DNA from: Plasmodium brasilianum | Lineage: Eukaryota > Apicomplexa > Aconoidasida > Haemosporida > Plasmodiidae | Direction: 5' to 3' | DNA: 64,000 nt | NCBI RefSeq assembly: GCF_023973825.1 | Contig: NC_090126.1 | Span: 1,845,001 to 1,909,000 of the forward strand | Shown: positions 37,928-50,145 of the stretch, in pieces | How the letters are laid out: each line of letters begins with the position of its first letter | Numbering within the stretch: the first letter of the stretch is position 1 | Position numbers and translations under genes: made by a program | The notes under the pieces: model-generated | Told to the model about the DNA's origin: nothing | Database searches by the model: none | Seen by the model: only the letters and a program-made list of their open reading frames with translations

Positions 37928-39403
37928 AAAGAAAAGGTAAGAAATAATGGAATGTACAAATGGAAGGGAAAAATAGAAAAGTAATAAGGAAGATTCAGAA
38001 TTCCTGTTTTTTTTATTTTTTGAAATTTTAATTTTTCCACAAATTTTATAATACCTGTATGCGTATGGGCAGGGGTGTATAAGCAGTTTTTTATGTAAAT
38101 ATGCTCCAGTGCACTATATATATGTATATATATTATATGTACGTACGCATGTGTGCATACGTGCTTTTATTCTCCCTCCCCATCATATGTACACCCACTT
38201 TTTCTATATTGTAACCTGAATAACCCTTTTTTTGTTGATTTTTTAAGCAGCTCCATTTATTAGCAGAATTTCCCATTTGTTTTGAATTATATGCATATAT
38301 TTATGCGTACGTTTATGCGTATGTATATGTATATGTTAATGAGTATTTGTTTATTTATATATATATACACAGTTTTACATAGACGTATATATTTATATAT
38401 AAACTTTTTTATTGAAGTGATCCTATATATAAAAATATACGGCTCTGTTACTTTATTAATTATACTTCCCCATTATAACTTTATGTATAATGGTTTATCT
38501 TTTTAATGTTTGGATTTTTTCGTTGAAAAATAATTTATTTACATGGCTTTTACACACTTTGTGTTCACATTAATACAATATTATGTTATTTTAAGAATAT
38601 ATCATTCTGAGATTGCGTTATTTAGAGATAGCTTAATTTCGACACTCCGTTATTTTGAATCTAAACCATTTTAATATTTTATGTTATTGTGTTATTTTAT
38701 TACTACGGTACTACGTTGTATTTATTTAATATATTTTTTTCTTTTTTTTTTCTTTTTTTTTGTTTAAATAATTTGACTTTTCAGTGAAAAAAATTAAGTT
38801 TTTTCAGCTCAAAAATTAAAATATATATTTTTTCTCATTTGTTGTTGAAATGAAGCTTGAAACGAAAAAAAGGAAAAATGAAAAACGAGATTATAAGTAA
38901 AAGAGCAGATAAACGAATAAACGTGTTAACGAACAAATATAGCGTGTAAGGCATAGTAAAAAAAAAACAATATAGTCAATTACTATTGCCACTTTTGTTC
39001 GTTTACCCAAAAATGTACTAGTAAAAATCTTAAAAAGAGAAATAACGTTTTAGTAAAATGCAGTAGGTATTTTTTTTAAAATATTATTTTTTAAATGAGC
39101 TCGAAAAAGTTATCATTTGATTATGTTTTTCAAAAAAAAGTTTAACCAAAGTTTGATATAATTTGTGCCTACAGTCAAAAAAATCAAAATATATTTTTTT
39201 AAAAAAAAATACACCAGTACAAAGGGGCATTTAATATTTTTTAAAGGAAAATAATTAAAAAATATATATAATAAAAAAATAATAAGGTAATAATAATACA
39301 GTAATAATAATAAGGTAATAATAATACAGTAATAATAATAAAGTAATAGTAATACCATAATAATAATAAAATATAAATAAAAAAAAAAAAAAAAAATAGG
39401 ATC
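37928..39403. other. Intergenic region
   Basis: About 1.5 kb between two same-strand genes, ending in an (AGTAATAATAATA)n degenerate repeat at 39280-39370 and an A-run before the next ATG. No gene seen. Confidence 0.75.
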
Positions 39404-40711
39404 ATGTTACGAAATGTAGGTAAGGAACATTCGAATTCGTTTAATGTAGATAAGACTAAGGAAAGAAACAACATATATAACAGAAGAATAGACAAGGAAA
39501 TAAAAAATTTAAAAGAATCAAAACTAATAGATAATGAAAATGTGTATATAACACTTAACGAAAACAATAATGTAGATGAAGATAACGACACACATAATTG
39601 TGATAATATTAAAAAGAATAAGTATTTATATTTATTGGAAACATTTAATGAAAAATATTTTTTAAATAAAAATTTTTTTTTTAAAAATTTTATAAATCAT
39701 GTGAAAATATTGAAGAGCAACCAAACAACATCATTTTACACTAATCAAAATGAAAATTGGCCTTCGATTTTTGCAGAATTAAGTAAGTATAATACATATA
39801 AGAATAGTTTATGTCCATTTTTTAATATATATGAGCTATTACGCTTTCGGGGAATTTTTGCTGATTTTTCGTCCTTCTTAAAGGAAATCAGTTATTTTTT
39901 GGAAATTTTTGAAGTGTTCAAAAATGAGTTTATGAAGGAACAAAATAGTTTTAACGTTTCAAGCACAAATAAGGCAGTAAAGAGCTATAGTGAGAGGGAA
40001 GCGAAAGAGAAGAAGGAGGAAGAACAAGACGAATTTAATTTCTTCACAAACATATTTTTTGAAATATTATATAAGGATTTTACAAATCATCTAAGAAATG
40101 TTCAGAGCGAGATAATAAATAAAATATTATACTCCAACGAATTTGAAAAGGAATATTTTTATAACACTTTTTCTGTATTTTTTCATAAGTATTATAGCAT
40201 AAAAGAGAGCATAGTTTATTCCTTCTTCATTTTTGATGACTACCCGTTTAGTAAACCATGTGTTAATTTAGATCATTTACCCTTTTGTTTACTAAAAAAA
40301 AAAAGTCAAGAAAAATTAACTGGTGATAAATATAATAAAAGAAATATTCTTAACCTTTTATTGAGCGAGAAAAAGTGGGTCCCAAAAATTACAATAGAGA
40401 ATTTATTTGAAGAATCACAGAAATTTGTTCATACGCTTTTTTTTTATTATCAGTATAAAATATACCTTTTGTATTACTATATGAGTAAGCATAACATTTT
40501 TTTTCGTTTTTTTGAAAATAATTGTGAAATTAATTTTGAAACACATTCATTGGTGTACTCATATGTACATAATGTAGACCGACAGCTAGCTACACACATA
40601 CACAAAAAAAAAAAAAAAATTACTCAAATCTGTTATATCGAATTAATAACTGCGAATGTATTAATCAAGACTTTATATTGTATAAATTTTTTTATACATA
40701 CAAAAAATTAA
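39404..40711 (+). CDS. Conserved protein of unknown function, likely the N-terminal part of the next ORF
   Basis: An ORF of 435 residues rich in Phe, Tyr, Asn and Lys with an acidic Lys/Glu linker (EREAKEKKEEEQDEF) near residue 203. No membrane segment or known motif was recognised; the sequence looks globular (NENWPSIFAELSKYNTYKNS, FNIYELLRFRGIFADF). The frame crosses an A16 tract at 40604-40619 and then ends after an unremarkable tail. The +1 frame is open from 40573, through the tract, into the PIG-U-like ORF, with no intergenic space. One extra A or two fewer would join the two into a single protein of over 1100 residues. I infer one gene with a sequencing or slippage frameshift, but two genes or a missed intron remain possible. 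Confidence 0.65.
   Translation: MLRNVGKEHSNSFNVDKTKERNNIYNRRIDKEIKNLKESKLIDNENVYITLNENNNVDEDNDTHNCDNIKKNKYLYLLETFNEKYFLNKNFFFKNFINHVKILKSNQTTSFYTNQNENWPSIFAELSKYNTYKNSLCPFFNIYELLRFRGIFADFSSFLKEISYFLEIFEVFKNEFMKEQNSFNVSSTNKAVKSYSEREAKEKKEEEQDEFNFFTNIFFEILYKDFTNHLRNVQSEIINKILYSNEFEKEYFYNTFSVFFHKYYSIKESIVYSFFIFDDYPFSKPCVNLDHLPFCLLKKKSQEKLTGDKYNKRNILNLLLSEKKWVPKITIENLFEESQKFVHTLFFYYQYKIYLLYYYMSKHNIFFRFFENNCEINFETHSLVYSYVHNVDRQLATHIHKKKKKITQICYIELITANVLIKTLYCINFFIHTKN
40604..40619 (+). other. A16 homopolymer at a frame change
   Basis: Sixteen A residues between CAC and TTAC. The upstream frame reads five Lys codons here; the downstream PIG-U-like frame is also open across it. Confidence 0.9.
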
Positions 40712-43142
40712 AAAGTAAGAATTACCAAGTGAAAGGTACTCCATCCAGTTCCTTTACACGGGCTGAGAGGAAAAAAAGGTATGAGTATTATATATATTTT
40801 TTTTTTCTCATATTTGTTTTTTTACTGCCACAATTAATTAAAAGTTTATATATATATCGCACAAGTGAAATCATCAACTATTTGAATCTTTCGAACAGTG
40901 CGTCTCTGACTTTTCAGGAAGACAAACAGAATACCTCTGTTAATAATCACCCTTTGTTCTATGCCTATATAAAGCTGCTGAAAAAGATAACCAATAATGA
41001 AAATACAAAAGGGGAAAATACTCATAACAGCTCTAGCCTATCAAATGGGGGTGAAAACGCAGAAGAAAACGAACAAAGGAAAGCTACGTTCAACCATAGT
41101 AATAAGAAGAAAAAAAATGAAAATGGGACAATAATTGATGAAGAAAAAGGGACAAATGATCAGCAGGCAGTGAGGGGTGAAGAAAAAGGAAAAAGTGAAC
41201 AGAATCTAATGAATGGTGAAGAAAAATTAAGGAACGAACAGATTCATTTGTCTAGTGTGGACAGGGGAAGCGCAAGGGTGAATACTAGATTGTCTGATGG
41301 GGAAGGGGGCGCAATAAATTTACTACTTATAATAACCATGTTATCTGTTACTGAATTTTTGTTTTTCTCATTAGGAGTTATATACAACTTAAAATTGTTA
41401 AGAAAAAAATTTGAGCATAATAATTTTGTTATAAATATATGTTCATCTGTATTAATATTATATAACCCTATATTATTTTGTGGAAATACAAATTATGTGG
41501 TGGTATTATCTATTGGTCTATTATTTTGGAGTATAAATTTTATCCTTCTAAAAAAGATGTTTTTGTCTGTTATTATTTATGTAGTAAGCATATATATGAA
41601 CATTGCAAATATTACTTACGTCTTCCCCTTTTTGTGTATCTATGTATATATTAAAAGTAGATGCATAATAAAAAGGGGAAGTCAATTTAAAGGCATATTC
41701 AAAAATAGGTTTGAGGCTTCGAAATATATTTTTATTTATTTGTTAATATTTGTAATGGAAAGTTATTTTTTAATGTACATCCTTTGTGACGAGCAATTTT
41801 ATTGGTACAGAAATTTAAGAAACTGCTTCAACTTTTTTACTAGCCATTTTGATAGTACAGAAAAGGTGTTTATGCAGTATAGGCAATCCAAAAATTTAGT
41901 TCACACAGTAACTACTATTTTTAGTAGTAGTAATACTTTGATAAACCACTACCGTGTTGTTACCTATGCCCCGTTTATTATCACCATAATTTTTAATTAC
42001 TTCTTTGTTGTTAACACAGTAAATAAACTTTATAGTTCTTTTATAGTTTCATCCATAGTATTTCTCCTCACTTGGTGGACTCATTTGAGTTGTACTTATC
42101 TACTAACATTTCTTTTGGTATTGTTGCTACTATTTATCAATATACTTGGCAGTTCAAGTTTATTCCTAAATATACTTTTTTCATCCTATATAATAATAAC
42201 GGATGAAAATTTCAATTTTTATATATTTGCATTAACTATAGTATATTTTCTTTTTCATATATATTTAATGAGCCCATCAAGTAATTTTATTCAAAATATT
42301 AATTATCAAGCAAAAATAGGTGCACATTTAATTGCACACATCTTTAACTACCTCTTAACTAATATTGTACACTTGTACGAAACAAGTATAAAAAGTTTTG
42401 TATCCTCATTTGTGATCATGCTTTTTTCTTCATCCTCTTCTTCTATTATTACATTACCTAATGAAAAGGATATTCAAGAGATAGTTCAAAAAAAGGAAAT
42501 TCAAAAGAAGATTATTTTTTGTTTATATTCTCATTTATCTCATGACTATTTGATTATTCCGTTATCTTATTTTTCTGCCTTTCTTTTTTTAATGCTCGGC
42601 TCGTTAAAGGTACCTGCACCCTCTTAAGTTATCCTCCGTGCATTATACTGCTTTGTTGTATTACGTGGGCTGTCTACGCGTTATATTACATTATGCTATA
42701 CTGTGTTGTATTGTTATGCATTGTGTTCTATTATAGTATGTTATAATTTTTTTTTTTTTTATGTGCCTTTCTAGCTTTGTTTCCCCCGAGTGTCCATAAA
42801 ATTTGCCGTATTTATTCTCAAGCTTTTCATCCTTTTAAGTTTGCTCACAATACTACTGGTAAGTATAAAAACGGAAGGAAATTGCATATTAATACTTCGT
42901 GCTTATATATAATTGTATATATCACTATACAGAGTGAATAGTATGTATACGCAAAAGTGCACATAAAAACTTTATATTATGTTTAAAAATTTAGATAGCT
43001 ATTATAACAAATAACACTTGTTTTTTTCCCTTTACAGATATTTTACACAAAACGAAAGAAATTTAGGAAATTTGATTTTTTAAGTATACCTCATTCAGCT
43101 TACAAGACAACATTTCCATTACAAAGATCAAAAAAATTTTAA
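40678..43142 (+). CDS. PIG-U-like multi-spanning membrane protein (GPI transamidase subunit candidate)
   Basis: Three exons: 40678 (open in frame from 40573) to 42609, 42775-42858 and 43038-43142, joined AAG|GTACCT and CTG|GTAAGT, all phase 0. About 706 residues from the first ATG. A first membrane segment (YIYFFFLIFVFLLPQLI) is followed by a lumen-like loop with an inserted Lys/Glu/Asn-rich stretch (residues 100-210), then at least seven more membrane segments. SVLILYNPILFCGNTN and the following helices resemble the PIG-U/Gab1 block around the conserved N-P. PIG-U is a subunit of GPI transamidase, which attaches GPI anchors to proteins in the ER. The C-terminus does not match PIG-U clearly, so the assignment is tentative; another ER multi-spanning transferase is the alternative. 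Confidence 0.5.
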
Positions 43143-44261
43143 CTACCGACAAGTTCGAGAACCGGTGTAAAGATGCACATATGCACATGAATATATATAT
43201 ACGCACATACGTACATACACATCTATATATACCAACGAGCGTACATATCCAATTATTTTATGCGTTTTAGTAAATTTTTTTTTTTTGTAATACATAGGAT
43301 TTATAGTATACATGAATAGATATATATATATATATATAGACACAATTCGTATGCCATATCTGCATGTATGCATATATGTATATGCATATATATGTACATC
43401 CGCATAGGGCTGCTATATAAATGTACTTCAAAATACAACAAAATTTGGCTATTTGTTACGCCTATGTTACAAAATAAAGGAAATTTTCGTTTAATAAAAA
43501 TAATTTCTCTAGTGAACATTTTACAATGAGAAAAAAAATTAAATGCCCAACATTTAAGTTAAATTATATTTTTCTTTATTCATAAAATGCAAAAATATAA
43601 GAAATCATAATTCTTAAATATATAAAGAATATGTGTTCAAATTATTCATACGAGCATAATACATACTCATGCATATATATATATGCACATGCTCGAGTTT
43701 TTTTTTTAATTACATTCATCACAAAGTAATAAAAAAAAAAAGGAAAAAGCGCGAATAAAGAATAAGGTAGAAGAAAGTAATAACCATATATATAAATAAA
43801 TAAAAGGTTAATGGCATAGACATATATAAATAAATATAACTAAACATAAATATAAATAAATATATATGTATACAAATATATACATTGGGGTTTAAAGAAA
43901 AAAATTAATGGAACAAAAAAAAAAAAAAAAAAAAAAATTACAAAAGCTGATACTTTTTTTTATTATATATATATATATGTATATTCTAGTAACTCTTGCA
44001 TTTATATAAATATATATATATATACATACATACATATATGCCTGCGGGAGGCTATATATATGTAGTATATTTACAAAAGTACGTTCCATCTTCCATTTAT
44101 CTATTTTAAAAGGGGAATGTGTCAAATGCTAATGGCTTCATTAAACAAACAAGTTAACAATTTTTACAAAAATTACACAGTTCTTTCTTTTCTTTTTCTT
44201 TCTTCTTTTCGATACAGCTGTATCAAAAGTCTTCCCCGTTTTATATATCCATTTTTCCGTT
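43143..44261. other. Intergenic, convergent gene ends
   Basis: About 1.1 kb between stop codons, with TA repeats, A-runs and T-runs; no gene seen. Confidence 0.75.
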
Positions 44262-47200
44262 TTAATAGTATTTCTCATTTTTGTTTGCATAATTCGCGTA
44301 CACAGCATCGTAGTAATAGTTATTTGTTCCATTCATATAATTATTGTTCATATATGACTCATACACGTAATTTTCATTCATATATCCTCCTCCTCCTCCT
44401 CTATTGTCATTCATATATCCCGTGTTATCACCCATATAATGATTACTTATATAATTACACTCACTTGGGTAATTGCCATCATTTATGTAGTTGGTATCAG
44501 CTATATATGTACCATCATTAATATAGTTAGCATCATTAATATAGTTAGCATCATTCATGTAATTAGCATCATTCATGTAATTTCTGCCGTTCATATAATT
44601 TGGGTTGTTCATATAATTATTATTCATATACGCATTATTCATGTAATGATCATTAATATGATGATTAAGGTAACGGTGATCATTGTAAAAGGCTGGACTA
44701 TCATTTATGTAATTCGTATTATTTGTTCCATACATATTATCATTGTAATAGTAATTACTACTATTATTATTACTATCAATGTAACTGTTATCATAACAGT
44801 ACGTGTTATAACCATTATTATTTACATAATTAGCATAGTGCTTTTCATTATTATTACCATTGTTGTTACCACCAATATTACCGCTGCCATTACTATTACT
44901 ATAACCATTGCAATTGACATTCCTGTTGTCAGTGCTATGATCATTATTATTAATATTGATAGTGCTATTCTTATGATAACTATTGCTGTCAGTCGAAATA
45001 TGGCTGCTCCTTCTATTATCTTGATACAACTGCATATTTCCAATATTATTACTACGGATATGCTCATCAATTTTTTTATTATAATTACCATCTTTATTAT
45101 TCTGCATATCACACATACTGGTATTCAAATTATTTACGAATTCTTCTTTTTTTTTCCTCTTGATATTTGTATATGCTCCCTTATTACTATACTGCTTTGC
45201 GGAATTATTATTAGCGTCGTTTTGTTTCATTACATTATTGTTGTACTCAACATTGTCTTCATTATTCTGATGAGTTCTATATTTTTTTTTTTTTAAAGTA
45301 TTAACATTTGACTTAAATGTATTACTATTCATTTTTTTAATCTTATCGTTATACTTTATTTGATTTGCTTCTCCGTCTATGTCTGACTCATTCTTTTCCT
45401 CTTTTATATTATAACACTCACAATTGCATTTATCACCACTGCAATTGTTACAGTTATAATTACAACTACTATAAATATCATCATAATATGCATCGGAATT
45501 ATTTTCTATGGTGTTATCATCATTTTTGGTGCCTTTTCTAGCACTCTCATTATTTTCACCTTTTGTATTAACGTCATTATAGGTACTTAATCTACAGCTA
45601 TTGAATTTCCTCTTTTCAATCTCAGTATAGTTATTATTACTATTACTGTTACTAATGCTCTTACTATTACCACTATTGCCATTAATACCACTACTATTCC
45701 CATCGCCCACATTTCTATAACTCCTTTTGGGGGATGACTCTCTACGCGCATAATACTTTGAGTATTTGTTATTTACTGCATATTTCTCCCTTGAAATTTT
45801 CATATTATTATTATTATTATTATCATGGTATTTCATACCACATTCTTCATTTTCCTTATAAAATAAATCGACACCATTTTCGCTCTTTATCTTCCCTTTA
45901 TTTTTATCAATACACTGAACATGTCTTGTGGTAAACATTTTATTTCTCTTGATATAGTTTTGTCTACTTTTTTCATCGTTCCTTATACTATCCACGTTAT
46001 TATCATTACTGCTGGCATGTTCAATGTTACAATCCTTATCCTCTGTCTCTCTCAAGTCTACAACTTTTTCTGCATTATTCTCCTTTTTTGGAAAATTATC
46101 CTTATTTTTTCCTTTTTCCTCGCTGGGATTATTACTATTACTGTTATAGTTACTGTTGTTTATGTTCTTACTGTTGTTACTAGTGTTACCATGGTCATTA
46201 CTACTACGGTTATTGTTACTATTGTTGTTACTTCTACTGTTATTGTTACTACTATTTTTATTACTATGTGTTTCCTTTTCACTCTTTTTTCTTAAATTTC
46301 CTACATCTTTCATAGGATTACTACTGTTATATTTCCTTGAAGGCCTATATTTCGACTCGCTTTTCTTTCGATCGACATTGACATTAATAGATCGACTAAA
46401 ATTCCCATTAGTATAATTTTTTAAATTTGAATGATCATTACTATGCAATTTAATACCCACTTTCTTAGTACTTTCATTATTATAACTATAATTACTGTTG
46501 TTGTTATTATTTTTTCGAGAATCACCTTTTTTTGAATACGCAGAATTATTCAAATTTTTATGCACATTTAAGCTAATACTATTATTAAAATTTTCTTCAT
46601 ATATATAATTTCTTTTACTATTATGTTTTGTTTTTGCTGTTTGCTGATTAGAATAATTATCATCTTTTAAATAAACAAATCGTGCCCCTTGATACTTATT
46701 GGGTGTATTCCTCTGATTTGTTAATTGGTTGCTATTATAGCTACTTTTTGATTTATAAAATGATATATTTTTCTTCATTTCGTTATTACTATAGTTGTTT
46801 TTGAAATTTTCTCTTTTTTCCCTTACATCGTATTTTTTCCTATTTCCGTATTTGCTTCTGCTAGGTTCGTCCATTTTATCCAAACTTTTATTTTTGTATC
46901 TATCCGCATATTCATCCACAACTCTATCGATTTTATTACCGATTACTTTTTCGACTTTTCTGTCTATATCACTTTCATCTCCTTCGTCGACTCCTCTGCC
47001 TACTTCTTTGCTTACTTCTTTTCCCTTTTCTTTTGTGCTTTTTCCTGAATTTCTATCCTGCTCATTTATTCCTTCTCTACCATTTACCTTTTCCACGTTT
47101 TCATTGGAACCTGCATCAATATTTTTATCTTTATATTTTCTTAGTGTGATTTCTTTCTTGTTCCTTTTATCCACATGAGTGTGTACAGTATCACTGATAC

Positions 47201-48188
47201 TATTAACTCCATTGACACCACTATCTTCGTTATCGTCTACGAATGTGTCTATTTTTTCTTTATCTAACGAAGCATTTAATTTTTGCTTGTATACCATGTT
47301 GTTTGTTTTTTCGTCTTTTTTATTTTTGGTTGAGAGCTTAATTTTATAGTTTTCATTATAATATTTATGATAACTTAATACCTTCGAATTTTGAATACGA
47401 TTATTTTTATAATAATAATTATCTTTATTATTGTTCTTATAAGATATAACATTATAATTATTCCTATCATGTTTATTATTTCTAGTTGAGTAATATCTAT
47501 TATTATAAACTGTATGGTAATTTTTATTACTATTTCTGTCTTTTACAAAATAATCATCATATTTATAATCATAAAATAAATCGTGTTTCCATCTTTTCTT
47601 ATCTATATAACTAATTTTACTATTTCCTTGTGTTTTTTTATCACTTGTTTTTTTTTTTATATTACTCTTATCACTATTTTCAAATCTATTATCATGAAGG
47701 AAATATCTTGCTTCCTTTGGAACAAAACAAGGATCTTCTCTCATTTTTTCTTTTGTTGAAAAATTTCTATTTTCCAAAATTTCGAAATCATTTTTTTTCT
47801 TTCCTTCTGATGACATCTTTTTCTTATTATGTTCCAGCGCTTCGCTATCTAGTATATTTTTATTATTTCTAGTTGTTGTTTCCGCACATACTTCTGTTAC
47901 TTCTTTTTCATTTTCTTTGTCTTTATTACCTTCGTTAACTTCTTTCCCTTCTTCTCTTTGGTGCTTCTCCTCATTAATCGCATTCATCGATATATTTTTG
48001 TTCGCTTTCTTTGAAATGCTAACATCCTCTTCATCCTCCTCTTCTTCTATCAAACTTCTACTTGAGCACCTAGAATGTTTACTTTCTACACTCCTATTGT
48101 TACTGTCACTTACATAGGACATGTAGTCCTCAAAAACGTTCCTTTCTTCTTCTAAAATAAACTCACTTCTCATGTTCTTTATGTCCAT
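44262..48188 (-). CDS. Conserved Plasmodium protein, Asn/Lys/Tyr-rich, 1308 residues
   Basis: Single exon. The N-terminus (MDIKNMRSEFILEEERNVF) is followed by an acidic Ser/Glu patch (SRSLIEEEEDEED), then Lys/Asn/Tyr-rich, highly polar sequence throughout. Near residue 910 lies an unusual Cys cluster, CNYNCNNCSGDKCNCECYN. The last 200 residues hold NYMNDA-type tandem repeats and a Gly5 run. There is no membrane segment, signal peptide or known domain. The many basic and Arg/Ser patches (for example SRSNNNSNNNRSSNDHG) would suit a nuclear or RNA-associated protein, but that is only inference. Family not recognised. Confidence 0.78.
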   Translation of the reverse strand: MDIKNMRSEFILEEERNVFEDYMSYVSDSNNRSVESKHSRCSSRSLIEEEEDEEDVSISKKANKNISMNAINEEKHQREEGKEVNEGNKDKENEKEVTEVCAETTTRNNKNILDSEALEHNKKKMSSEGKKKNDFEILENRNFSTKEKMREDPCFVPKEARYFLHDNRFENSDKSNIKKKTSDKKTQGNSKISYIDKKRWKHDLFYDYKYDDYFVKDRNSNKNYHTVYNNRYYSTRNNKHDRNNYNVISYKNNNKDNYYYKNNRIQNSKVLSYHKYYNENYKIKLSTKNKKDEKTNNMVYKQKLNASLDKEKIDTFVDDNEDSGVNGVNSISDTVHTHVDKRNKKEITLRKYKDKNIDAGSNENVEKVNGREGINEQDRNSGKSTKEKGKEVSKEVGRGVDEGDESDIDRKVEKVIGNKIDRVVDEYADRYKNKSLDKMDEPSRSKYGNRKKYDVREKRENFKNNYSNNEMKKNISFYKSKSSYNSNQLTNQRNTPNKYQGARFVYLKDDNYSNQQTAKTKHNSKRNYIYEENFNNSISLNVHKNLNNSAYSKKGDSRKNNNNNSNYSYNNESTKKVGIKLHSNDHSNLKNYTNGNFSRSINVNVDRKKSESKYRPSRKYNSSNPMKDVGNLRKKSEKETHSNKNSSNNNSRSNNNSNNNRSSNDHGNTSNNSKNINNSNYNSNSNNPSEEKGKNKDNFPKKENNAEKVVDLRETEDKDCNIEHASSNDNNVDSIRNDEKSRQNYIKRNKMFTTRHVQCIDKNKGKIKSENGVDLFYKENEECGMKYHDNNNNNNMKISREKYAVNNKYSKYYARRESSPKRSYRNVGDGNSSGINGNSGNSKSISNSNSNNNYTEIEKRKFNSCRLSTYNDVNTKGENNESARKGTKNDDNTIENNSDAYYDDIYSSCNYNCNNCSGDKCNCECYNIKEEKNESDIDGEANQIKYNDKIKKMNSNTFKSNVNTLKKKKYRTHQNNEDNVEYNNNVMKQNDANNNSAKQYSNKGAYTNIKRKKKEEFVNNLNTSMCDMQNNKDGNYNKKIDEHIRSNNIGNMQLYQDNRRSSHISTDSNSYHKNSTININNNDHSTDNRNVNCNGYSNSNGSGNIGGNNNGNNNEKHYANYVNNNGYNTYCYDNSYIDSNNNSSNYYYNDNMYGTNNTNYINDSPAFYNDHRYLNHHINDHYMNNAYMNNNYMNNPNYMNGRNYMNDANYMNDANYINDANYINDGTYIADTNYINDGNYPSECNYISNHYMGDNTGYMNDNRGGGGGYMNENYVYESYMNNNYMNGTNNYYYDAVYANYANKNEKYY
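44465..44625 (-). repeat. 18-bp coding repeat (NYMNDA type)
   Basis: Consecutive imperfect copies of an 18-bp unit encoding NYMNDA / NYINDA, grading into diverged copies (TYIADT, NYPSEC). Confidence 0.85.
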
Positions 48189-48521
48189 CTTGTCTTATCT
48201 TCACTTACCTTTAATTATCTTACTTTTTTTTATCTTACCTTATCTTATTTTTTTTACCTTACTTTATCTCTTCTTTCTTAAAGGAAAATGTATGGACAAT
48301 AAAGGAAAATATTTCTATATTTTACTGTATACATGTATTACATATAACTATACAAGCATACATATATATACAAACATACGTATAAATGTATACGCACATA
48401 CATATGTATTTTCCCTTTTCCTCTTTTTCTGATTTTTTCTCCTCTGTTCTTTCCTTCCGCTCCTTCTCCCTGTTCTTCCTGATTTACTTATATTAATTTA
48501 TTCCTTTTTATGATTTTTTTT

Positions 48522-48627
48522 TTGTTTATTTGTTTATTTGTTTGTTTGTTTATTTGTTTGTTTGTTTGTTTGTTTGTTTGTTTGTTTGTTTGTGTGTTTG
48601 TTTGTTTGTTTGTTTGTTTGTGTGTTT
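48522..48627. repeat. (TTTG)n microsatellite
   Basis: About 25 copies of TTTG with a few TTTA and GTGTG interruptions. Confidence 0.95.
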
Positions 48628-50034
48628 TACATATGTATGCTTTTAACAATATGTTATGCAATTTTAAGATACATAAAATGATGCTTTCTTTTTCTCTTCT
48701 TATTACTTTGAATATGTTTAAAGAAAAAAAGATAAAACATAATAAATATTTTATTTATACACAATAAATTGGAAAATCAAAAATCAAAAACATTAATAAA
48801 AGAGCATAAACCCTTTTAAACCATATACTTTTACGAATATACGTATAATATACATAATTATGTAAGAGAAATATATACATGGATATGTATTTATGTATAT
48901 GTACTGAGGTACATGCGTATTAATAATACAGTATGTACGTATATATTTATATATAATATCTGTATACATAAATAGGTAAAATAAAAAGGTAAAATAAAAA
49001 GGGTTCATAATTTACATTTTTTCTTATTCAACACAAGGTTACATTCTAAGATATATGGAGAGGAAAAATTAAAAGGAAGAATAAGCATAACAGAATATAA
49101 TATATATATACATTTACTTATATCAAAATTACAAAAAGGCAAATATAAAAAAATAATAATATATAAGCCCAAATGATTTTTTAAAACACAATCGTCATAC
49201 AATATGTACATATATATAAAAATAATATGTATATATATATGTACATGTATATATATATATATATATATTTGTACATATACATGAAAATAAAAAATATAAA
49301 AACAAAAAATAACAAGAATTAAAATAAATAAAATAAACTATCTTTTAAATTTGTATTAAAAAACAGGGATAAATTAAAAAGTAAAAAAATGGTATGCATA
49401 TATACATACATATATAATATATATATATATATACATTGTGTAAATATAAATTAAAATACACTTTAAAAAAAAAAAATAAATAATAAGAATTTCATTTTAA
49501 CATTAAATTAAAAAATTCGTTATAGTACAATTTGGGAAAAAAAAAAAAAATTGATATAAAATTTGCAATTTATATGAAATATTTAAGTATGGCTTTTTAC
49601 TAATATGTAATTATATATATATGTATATATTATGTATCTGTTTATATGTATGTAAAAATATAAAAAGCCCAAGATTCTTTTTATAAAAATAATATGATCT
49701 CTGTTAAGCAAATAGAACTATTTTTTTTTTTTTTTTTTTAATCATGTTTGCTATATTGTATTTATCATTCTTCTAATAAAAATGTTTTAAGTTAAAGGTG
49801 CAAAAAAGGAAAGAATGTAAATTGATATCATCAATGTGAGAAAAGAAAGTTAAGAAAAAAACCTATCTCTAATATATTAAGGAGTGTAAAATCTTAATAA
49901 TATTTAAGAATAAATTAATACACACAGCTATGCCAAATATGGCAAAAGTTTCAGCATAAAACGTACATTTTATGCAAAAATAATACGTACACTAAATAAT
50001 AGCATATTACATACACTTTATGCAAGCATCCTAC

Positions 50035-50145
50035 TTATATACATACATATATACATACATATATACATACATATATACATACATATATACATACATTTAT
50101 ACATATATACATACATATATACATATATACATACATACAAACATA
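50035..50145. repeat. TATACATACATA microsatellite
   Basis: About nine 12-bp units of TATATACATACA; simple sequence. Confidence 0.9.

Noticed and set aside
43146..43172. TTCGAGAACCGG resembling a tRNA T-loop
   Set aside because: No acceptor stem, D-arm or anticodon arm can be drawn around it; it lies just after the PIG-U-like stop codon.
44439..46416. Long plus-strand ORFs (up to 285 codons) rich in Ile/Val/Leu
   Set aside because: They are antisense shadows of the Asn-codon-rich gene on the minus strand.
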